A stretch of DNA of 64,000 nucleotides from CALCHA01 sp035548175 (GTDB taxonomy: Bacteria > Planctomycetota > Phycisphaerae > WQYP01). The DNA lies in contig DASZTO010000014.1 in NCBI GenBank assembly GCA_035548175.1, forward strand, positions 1-64,000, in the 5' to 3' direction. Under the pieces are notes generated by a model. The model worked only from the letters and a program-made list of their open reading frames with translations. It had not been told where the DNA came from and did not search any database. Positions within the stretch are counted from its first letter, which is position 1. Every line of letters starts with the position of its first letter. This document shows, one piece after another, positions 58,391 through 64,000 of the stretch. A program made the position numbers and the translations under genes.

Positions 58391-59430
58391 CACAGACGAT
58401 CGCACAGCAGCAACCCGGTCCGCGGAAGATTGGCCTGCCTCTGCTGCAAGTCGAAAAGCTGCGCACCTATTTTCCGATTCGCAAGGGATTTTTCCGGCGG
58501 GTGGCGGGGTATGTGCGGGCGGTCGAGGATGTGAGTTTCGCGGTGGGCGCGGGGGAGACGCTCGGGCTCGTCGGCGAATCGGGCTGCGGAAAGACGACGG
58601 TGGGGCGGACGATTCTGCGGCTGATCGACTGGACCGGCGGGACGGAAATTTCCGGCAACGTGCTCTTCGACGGCGTGGATGTGTTTTCGCTGCATGGGCA
58701 GGAACTGCGGCGTCTGCGGCGGCAGATGCAGATCGTGTTTCAGGACCCGGTGGGGAGTTTGAATCCGCGCATGACGGTGGGAAGCATTTTGAGCGAGCCG
58801 ATGCTGGTGCATGGCCTGGTGGCGCGCAGCGGCGTGCGGAAGCGGGTGGCGGAGTTGCTCGATCGCGTGGGCCTGCCGGCGGGAACGGCGGACCGGTATC
58901 CCCACGAATTTTCCGGCGGCCAGCGGCAGCGTATCGGGATCGCGCGGGCCTTGGCGCTCGAGCCCAGGTTCATCGTGTGCGATGAGCCGGTGAGCGCGCT
59001 GGATGTGAGCATTCAGGCGCAGATTCTGAATTTGCTGGCGGATTTGCGGGCGGAGCTGGGGCTTTCGTATCTGTTCATCGCGCACAACCTGGCGGTGGTG
59101 GAGCATTTTTCAGATCGCATCGCCGTGATGTATCTGGGCCGGATCGTGGAGCTGGCGGATGCGGCGGAGCTGTATCGCAACCCGAAGCATCCCTACACCG
59201 TGGCGCTGCTGTCGGCCGTGCCCAAGCCGGACCCCGCCGGCGGGGGGCAGCGGATCGTACTGGGCGGCGAGGTGCCCAGCCCGAGCAATCCACCGAGCGG
59301 TTGCCCATTTCATCCGCGGTGTCCGCTGTATGCAGAGAAGCGTGATGAACGCTGCATCACCGAGATGCCGCCGCTCGAGGTGAAAGGCGGCAATCCGCGG
59401 CACCGGGCGGCGTGCTGGCTGACGGCGTGA
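58387..59430 (+). CDS. ABC transporter ATPase, DppF/OppF-like
   Basis: 347-aa second ATPase of the transporter. Walker A GESGCGKTTVGRT, signature FSGGQRQRIGIARAL, Walker B FIVCDEPVSALDVS, and the oligopeptide C-terminal domain with CPFHPRCPLY. Start is GTG at 58387, coupled to the esterase by GTGA. It lies 1.7 kb from its expected partner DppD because the toxin-antitoxin pair and the esterase are in between. Confidence 0.92.
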   Translation: MTQTIAQQQPGPRKIGLPLLQVEKLRTYFPIRKGFFRRVAGYVRAVEDVSFAVGAGETLGLVGESGCGKTTVGRTILRLIDWTGGTEISGNVLFDGVDVFSLHGQELRRLRRQMQIVFQDPVGSLNPRMTVGSILSEPMLVHGLVARSGVRKRVAELLDRVGLPAGTADRYPHEFSGGQRQRIGIARALALEPRFIVCDEPVSALDVSIQAQILNLLADLRAELGLSYLFIAHNLAVVEHFSDRIAVMYLGRIVELADAAELYRNPKHPYTVALLSAVPKPDPAGGGQRIVLGGEVPSPSNPPSGCPFHPRCPLYAEKRDERCITEMPPLEVKGGNPRHRAACWLTA

Positions 59431-59573
59431 AGGGCGCGAGGGGAGCGGCGTTTTCCATTTTTGAATTTCGATTTCAATGGGGCGGCGTTGGGGCAAATTT
59501 GAGCACTCTCAAAAAATCTTTGCGGGATTTGTTTTTCTGCTGCGCTTATGTGCTGTGAAGGAGGGCCCTGTGG

Positions 59574-60368
59574 TTGGACGTTGACGAAGTCTTCGCGCTC
59601 TTGGCGGGGGTGGCGGCGGCGGTGTGGGGAGCATGCTGGTGGTGGGTACCGCTGTGGACGGTGCGCCGCCGGCGCGCGTGGGTGGGCGGATGGATCGCAC
59701 CGACGGTGGCGGCGGGTTGCCTGGCGGGCGTGTGGTGGGTGCTCACGACAATGGCGGATCCGGCGGTACGCGGGCATGCGGAATATGAGCTGCTGTTCTT
59801 CGCATGGGGCGCTGCGTGGCTGATGTGGGGGCTCGGGGCGATGGGGTGCTTCGGCGTGAGCTGGCGCGACGATGTGATCGAGCGCAGAAATCCGGCTGCG
59901 CTCCCGGCGGCATGCGGGGTGATGATGGGAGCGACCTGCGTGTACGCGGGCAGCAACATCGGTACGGGACCGACAATCTGGACAACCCTCGGGCCTGCGG
60001 CGCTCGGAACGGCGGCATGGCTGGGCGCGTGGATCATCATGCAAAGCATTGGGCGCGTCGCCGAGGCGGTGACGGTGGAGCGTGATGTGGCCAGCGGGGT
60101 GCGGCTGCTGGGCGTGCTGGCGGCGGCGGGACTGATCATCGGAACAGCGGTCGCCGGCGACTGGGAATCGGCGATGGCGACGGTGCGCGATGTCGTCGTG
60201 ATCGGCTGGTCGGCGTGGGTGATCGGGGCGGTCGGCGGAGCGATGCAGCGCCTGTTGCGGCCGCGCGTGGGGGCGCGCCCGGACGTCTGGACCGCGGGTT
60301 GGGCGCCGGCGGCGATGCTGGTGGGCCTGGCGTTGTTGTGGGTTTTGAAAGCGGGGGCCATTCGATGA
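59574..60368 (+). CDS. multi-pass membrane protein, unknown
   Basis: 264 aa with about seven hydrophobic segments (e.g. LLAGVAAAVWGACWWWVP, WIAPTVAAGCLAGVWWVL, LFFAWGAAWLMWGLG, LLGVLAAAGLIIGTAV). A TTG start is used: AGGAGG lies 9 nt upstream at 59559. No family recognised. Its stop codon overlaps the ATG of the ATP-grasp gene (ATGA), so the two are translated together. A role in the same envelope or metabolite process is inferred from that only. Confidence 0.72.
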   Translation: MDVDEVFALLAGVAAAVWGACWWWVPLWTVRRRRAWVGGWIAPTVAAGCLAGVWWVLTTMADPAVRGHAEYELLFFAWGAAWLMWGLGAMGCFGVSWRDDVIERRNPAALPAACGVMMGATCVYAGSNIGTGPTIWTTLGPAALGTAAWLGAWIIMQSIGRVAEAVTVERDVASGVRLLGVLAAAGLIIGTAVAGDWESAMATVRDVVVIGWSAWVIGAVGGAMQRLLRPRVGARPDVWTAGWAPAAMLVGLALLWVLKAGAIR

Positions 60369-61609
60369 GCGCCATAGTGATGGACACGGCGGCGTTGCGG
60401 GCGACGGAGTCGTTGCCGGCGGAGCGCTTCGCGGCGGTGCGGCGCGAGATGGTGCTGCGGCACTGCAAGTGGGATCCACAGGTGGGCGACGTGCGAACGC
60501 TGGCGGATTTCGCGCTGGTGATGCGGCGCGCGGAGTGGCGGCGGATGGCGCGGCTGGCGGAGGCGCTGGCCGCCGAGACCGTCGCGGCGGAGGCGGAGTT
60601 GCTGAAGCGGCCGGAGTTGTGGCAGGAACTCGGCGTGCCGCGCCTTTTATCGCGGGTGCTGACAGGGGCGCGCAATGCCGGCGCTGCGGCGGGGGGGACA
60701 GGGCGGGTAATGCGGTTTGATTTTCATCCGCGCGGTGCCGCAGAGGCGGGGTGGTGGGTCTCGGAGGTGAACAGCGATGTTCCGGGCGGATTTGCGGAGG
60801 CATCGGCGTACGCGCGGTTGATGGGCGAGGCGCTGGGATTGGAGCCTGCGGGCGATCCCGGCGAGGCGGTGGCGCGGATGATCTGCCAGCGGGCGCGAGG
60901 TGGCTTCGTGGGGTTGCTCTGTGCGGCGGGGTACATGGAGGATCGCCAGGTGGTGACCTATCTGGCGCAGCGGGTGCGCGCATGCGGATGTTCGGCGGAG
61001 CAGGTGGGGTTGCGGGATTTGCGGTGGCGCGACGGCGAAGCGCGGCTGCGTGATGGTCGAGCGCTGGGAGTGCTGGTGCGGTTTTATCAGGCGGAGTGGC
61101 TGGCGCAGTTGCCGCGGCGTTATCGCTGGCAGGAGGCGATCCTGGGCGGACCGACCGTGGTGATGAATCCGGCGCCCGCGGCGCTGACGGAGAACAAGGC
61201 GTTTCCGCTGGTGTGGGACCGCTTGCGAACGCCCATGGAGACATGGCGGCGCATGCTGCCCGAGACGCGGTCTCTCAGCGACGCGCCGTGGCGCGCCGGT
61301 GAATGGGTGCTCAAGGAGCGTTACAGCAACAACGGGGATTCGGTGCTGGCCGTCGGCGAGGGAGATCTGCGGATGTGGCGGCGGGCTGAGCGCGAACTGC
61401 GGCGGCGGCCCGGCGCGTGGGTAGCCCAGCGGCGCTGCGCAGTTCACACGGTGAAAACGCCCCTCGAACCGATGCGCCCGTGCATCGGTGTGTATGTCGT
61501 GGATGGACGGGCGGCTGGAATTTACGGGCGACTGTCGCGCGGATGGGTCGTGGATTTTGCGGCAACGGACGTGGCGGTGCTGCTGGAGGACGATGGCGAT
61601 GGTGGCTGA
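60365..61609 (+). CDS. ATP-grasp protein of the glutathionylspermidine-synthase type
   Basis: 414 aa. Resembles GSP_synth-like ATP-grasp ligases: VMRFDFHPR, SEVNSDVPGGFAEA, the late ATP-binding pair ENKAFPLVWD and WVLKERYSNNGDSVLAVG. In E. coli GspS the family links spermidine to glutathione, but many bacterial homologues have no known substrate. Cytoplasmic, no signal. Coupled to the membrane protein upstream (ATGA) and to the gene downstream (10-bp overlap), so three genes form an operon. Confidence 0.8.
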   Translation: MSAIVMDTAALRATESLPAERFAAVRREMVLRHCKWDPQVGDVRTLADFALVMRRAEWRRMARLAEALAAETVAAEAELLKRPELWQELGVPRLLSRVLTGARNAGAAAGGTGRVMRFDFHPRGAAEAGWWVSEVNSDVPGGFAEASAYARLMGEALGLEPAGDPGEAVARMICQRARGGFVGLLCAAGYMEDRQVVTYLAQRVRACGCSAEQVGLRDLRWRDGEARLRDGRALGVLVRFYQAEWLAQLPRRYRWQEAILGGPTVVMNPAPAALTENKAFPLVWDRLRTPMETWRRMLPETRSLSDAPWRAGEWVLKERYSNNGDSVLAVGEGDLRMWRRAERELRRRPGAWVAQRRCAVHTVKTPLEPMRPCIGVYVVDGRAAGIYGRLSRGWVVDFAATDVAVLLEDDGDGG

Positions 61610-62411
61610 TCAGGTGTTTGAGGCCTGGGCGCCCACGGGCGGTGCGTGGTCGGACTGGGTGAAGCCGGTGCTGTTCGCGGCCATGGCGCGAGAAGGAGAC
61701 GCGCGGATGGAGGCAGCGTCGCGGGTGGGAGCCCTCGTGGCTGATCGCGCGGCGGCCGGGGAGGCGGCGGCGGCGGTGGCAGGGGATGCCGCCACGGCAG
61801 TGGTGCTCGATCTTGGGGCTGTGGCGGCGGTGGAGATGGGTCTGGCGTTGGCGCAATGCGGAGCCCGTCCGGTGCCGTTGTTCAATGGCGCCGCGTCAGG
61901 CGGTGAAGCGCGGCGGACGCTCGCCGGCCAGGGCACATTCGGCGTCTGCCTGGATGTCGGCCCGGCGATGATGGCCTTGTGGCGCGGGGCGGAAGTTCTG
62001 TGGGGGCTGCGGCTCCCGCTGGATGCACCGCCGGTATTTCTGCTGGACGCGGACCGCCGGACCGGACGGTGGACAGCGGCGCCGGGCGTGTTTGATAACC
62101 GCTGGATTTCGTTGCCGACGGATTTTCCGTCGGGGATCGTTTTGCGCGAGCGCGGGATTAGGCGCACGGTGGTGGTGTCGGTCGACGGCCGCATGGCGAA
62201 CGATCTGGCGCACACGCTGATGCGCTGGCAGGAGGCGGGGGTGGAAATCTGGGCCGGGACGCTGGGGCGCTCACCCGAGCGCACGACGGTGCGGTCGCCG
62301 CGATGGTATGGGTGGGTGTGGCACGGCGTGCTGGCGTCGATGGGATTTCGGCGCAACTGGCTGGGCGGGTTCGGAGGGCGGCTGTCCGAAAGCGGTGGCG
62401 GAATGGGGTGA
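61599..62411 (+). CDS. conserved-looking protein of unknown function, third gene of the ATP-grasp operon
   Basis: 270 aa, mostly soluble, rich in Ala/Trp/Arg, with WSDWVKPVLFAAM at the start and strand-like segments AVVLDLGAVAAVEMG and IRRTVVVSVDGRMA. No domain recognised. The ATG at 61599 is preferred because GGAGG lies 9 nt upstream; 61593 is only 3 nt from it. The start lies inside the previous gene. A partner role to the ATP-grasp protein is plausible. Confidence 0.65.
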   Translation: MVADQVFEAWAPTGGAWSDWVKPVLFAAMAREGDARMEAASRVGALVADRAAAGEAAAAVAGDAATAVVLDLGAVAAVEMGLALAQCGARPVPLFNGAASGGEARRTLAGQGTFGVCLDVGPAMMALWRGAEVLWGLRLPLDAPPVFLLDADRRTGRWTAAPGVFDNRWISLPTDFPSGIVLRERGIRRTVVVSVDGRMANDLAHTLMRWQEAGVEIWAGTLGRSPERTTVRSPRWYGWVWHGVLASMGFRRNWLGGFGGRLSESGGGMG

Positions 62412-62416
62412 GCCGT

Positions 62417-63148
62417 TCATCTTGAAGGTTGCGACCCGGGAGCGGTGGCGGGAATCGGCCGCTCATATTGTGGGCCGAAGAGGGTGGGCTCCGGGAAATG
62501 CGGGACGATCAGTATCGGCCGAATGAGGAGGAGGAGTTCCGCGGGTTGGCCGTGGGTATCGGTGGTGGGATAGGGCCCGAGGAGAGCGACATCTTTGCTG
62601 GCCAGCGTGATGGTGGCGTGGACGTGCGCGGGAGGATCGACGGAGGTGAAGGGGTGGGGATTATCGGCGGCGGGGGCGCCAGAGATCAGGGGGGTGTAGG
62701 CGAGTTGGAGGGCGAGGTGGATGCGGTGGTCGTTTGTAAGTGTTGGGGTGACGGTGAGGATGGAGTGCGTGTCAAACGGCGGCTGCTGGAGTGGCGGTGT
62801 GCCCATGGAGCGGACATAGTTGCGCACGGTGGTCATGCGTATTCGGACGGTGTGGCGGTTGGGAATGACGGCGCGGGGAGCGGTGATGTTGGTGGTGCGA
62901 GCCTCGCTTCCAATCTTCTGGAGCATCAGCGAGAGCTCGTAATTGTCGACAACCGGACGGGCTGAGGGGGCGGTGCGCGAAGGAAAGAATCGCGGGGCGT
63001 CTGACGCCAGTCGCACATAGGCCGCGGTCGGGAGGACGAAGTAGCGGCTCTCCATGGAGATGACAGGCCGCTCTGCCTCGGACTGGCCAGTTTGTGAGCA
63101 GGCCGTGAGGAACAAGGCAAGCAAGGCAAGAAGGTGGCGGAAAAACAT
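62417..63148 (-). CDS. lipoprotein with secretin-like C-terminal domain
   Basis: 243 aa. Lipoprotein signal (FFRHLLALLALFLTAC) and a late segment that looks like the terminal part of type II/III secretins: LTVTPTLTNDHRIHLALQLAY and AELLLLIRPILIVPHF. The N0/N1 ring-building domains of true secretins are missing, so it cannot form a normal outer-membrane channel alone. It may be a pilotin-like or truncated relative. The ATG at 63148 is used; it faces the previous operon with only 5 bp between. Confidence 0.6.
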   Translation of the reverse strand: MFFRHLLALLALFLTACSQTGQSEAERPVISMESRYFVLPTAAYVRLASDAPRFFPSRTAPSARPVVDNYELSLMLQKIGSEARTTNITAPRAVIPNRHTVRIRMTTVRNYVRSMGTPPLQQPPFDTHSILTVTPTLTNDHRIHLALQLAYTPLISGAPAADNPHPFTSVDPPAHVHATITLASKDVALLGPYPTTDTHGQPAELLLLIRPILIVPHFPEPTLFGPQYERPIPATAPGSQPSR

Positions 63149-63387
63149 CGCGCGGCGACCTCGCACAAGGGCCCAGAGTCGGCCGGCGAAATATACCCTA
63201 AACGGGCGAAATAAAAAGGGTTAGGAGGAAACGTTGAGGCGGGTGCATCCGCGCTGGCGGCGGTGTGATTTTTTTGAATTTTCGCGGAAGGGCCGATCAG
63301 GATGCATATAGTTATCTGTCGTTTCTGACGATGTACCTTGCAGGGTGGTTTGGATGCCGCCCCAATTTCGGGCCGCCGCTTTTAAGG

Positions 63388-64000
63388 ATGCGGGTGCCAG
63401 CCATGTGGAACTTACCCGGACCGGTCATTCTGGACCTCAACACGCAGCGGGACCTGCTGGGTGCGGAGGGTGCTTACCCCGTCTTTCAGGCCGAAAAGCT
63501 GATCGAGCCCCTGAAAACGCTGTTCAGCTTTGCCCAGAAGCAGACAATCCCGGTGATCTCCACCCGGCTGCATCATGTCGTGCCTCCCATCACCTCCGGC
63601 GGCCCGAGTTCTCAGCGGAACAATGGCAAGCCCATCTGCACGCCCAATACCCCCGGCTACTCCAAAATTTCCGCCACCACCCTTCGCCGCCGCACCGAAT
63701 GGCAACTCGATTGTGACACCTCCCTGCCGGTGGAGGGCTTCCGCGATTCGCAGCAGTTCGTCTTCGACCTGCCCTCGCTGAACCTGTTCGAATGCCCGCG
63801 GCTGGACCGGCTGCTCTCGGAAATGACCGCCGAAGTTTTCGTGCTCGTCGGAGCGCCGCTGGAGCACACCGTCCGCACGGCCGTGCTGGGCCTGCTTGCC
63901 CGCCGGCACAAAGTCGCCGTCGTCTCCGATTGCCTGGGCATGTGGGATCCCTACGAAGGCGACATGGCCCTGCGGCAGATCGAATCGAAAAACATCCTCT
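63388..64000 (+). CDS. isochorismatase-fold cysteine hydrolase-like protein, partial at right edge
   Basis: At least 204 residues; the window ends before a stop codon. Isochorismatase-like order: PVILDLNTQRDLLG with the catalytic Asp, TIPVISTRLHH, and a late strand EVFVLVGAPLEHTVRTAVLGLLARRHKVAVVSDC. In this family the nucleophile Cys lies in the block before V.TA.; here the sequence reads EHTVRTA, so Cys is replaced by Thr and catalysis may be lost or changed. Start 63388 (63403 possible). The DNA is C-rich, opposite to the G-rich stretch to its left. Confidence 0.78.
   Translation, partial: MRVPAMWNLPGPVILDLNTQRDLLGAEGAYPVFQAEKLIEPLKTLFSFAQKQTIPVISTRLHHVVPPITSGGPSSQRNNGKPICTPNTPGYSKISATTLRRRTEWQLDCDTSLPVEGFRDSQQFVFDLPSLNLFECPRLDRLLSEMTAEVFVLVGAPLEHTVRTAVLGLLARRHKVAVVSDCLGMWDPYEGDMALRQIESKNIL

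Noticed and set aside
59440..59490. terminator after the DppF-like gene
   Set aside because: The CCATT...AATGG pairing is interrupted by a bulge and lacks a U-run.

Overview
The window is GC-rich, densely coded bacterial DNA, most likely from a member of the Planctomycetota, probably class Phycisphaerae. This placement is an inference from family content: a Minf_1886-type protein (6647-7072), a Verrucomicrobia/Chlamydia-type small basic protein (11895-12206), a TIGR03790-type protein (39549-41240), two PEP-CTERM proteins, and a dockerin-bearing polysaccharide lyase with a planctomycete-like N-terminal LESRILFS motif. No 16S rRNA or ribosomal protein operon is present. Both window edges are arbitrary; the last gene runs off the right end.

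Layout. 0.3-1.7 kb: tandem paralogous alpha/beta hydrolases. 1.8-4.9 kb: a zinc/manganese-type ABC importer operon (znuA-znuC-znuB) with a promoter and a palindromic operator candidate. 5-12.4 kb: housekeeping genes (class V aminotransferase, peptide deformylase, STAS protein, O6-methylguanine methyltransferase, YlbF-type protein, DAHP synthase, small basic protein, tRNA-Asn). 12.5-18 kb: an imuA-imuB-dnaE2 mutagenic-repair cassette. 18.2-23.3 kb: a DUF1326-type protein and a Tat-exported molybdenum aldehyde oxidoreductase operon (paoABC-like) ending in a small cysteine-rich gene. 23.5-30.3 kb: lipoproteins, RNase R, two Tat/lipoprotein amidases and an exported beta-propeller. 30.3-42.4 kb: a long minus-strand run joining a histidine kinase, a response regulator, a diguanylate cyclase, a Ser/Thr kinase, a glycosyltransferase, a GH74 xyloglucanase-like enzyme, a TIGR03790 protein and an M20 amidohydrolase. 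42.9-59.4 kb: a plant-polysaccharide locus with PL9 and PL4 lyases, a cohesin-like PEP-CTERM protein, an oligopeptide-type ABC transporter, a SASA-type acetylesterase and an embedded RHH/PIN toxin-antitoxin pair. 59.6-62.4 kb: a coupled operon with an ATP-grasp (glutathionylspermidine-synthase-like) protein. 62.4-64 kb: a secretin-like lipoprotein and a partial isochorismatase-fold protein.

How the genes may work together. The lyases would cut pectin and rhamnogalacturonan outside the cell, the esterase would remove acetyl groups, and the peptide-type ABC system next to them may import the resulting oligosaccharides. A dockerin on PL4 beside a cohesin-like, membrane-anchored PEP-CTERM protein suggests a minimal surface-bound assembly.

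Two features cut across gene content. Many gaps hold short degenerate tandem arrays with 7, 8 or 9 bp periods, some as inverted pairs, and one roughly 38 bp version occurs three times. The plus strand is C-rich from about 1.3 to 38.5 kb and G-rich from about 39.3 to 63.3 kb whatever the gene orientation; this also creates many long spurious antisense ORFs.
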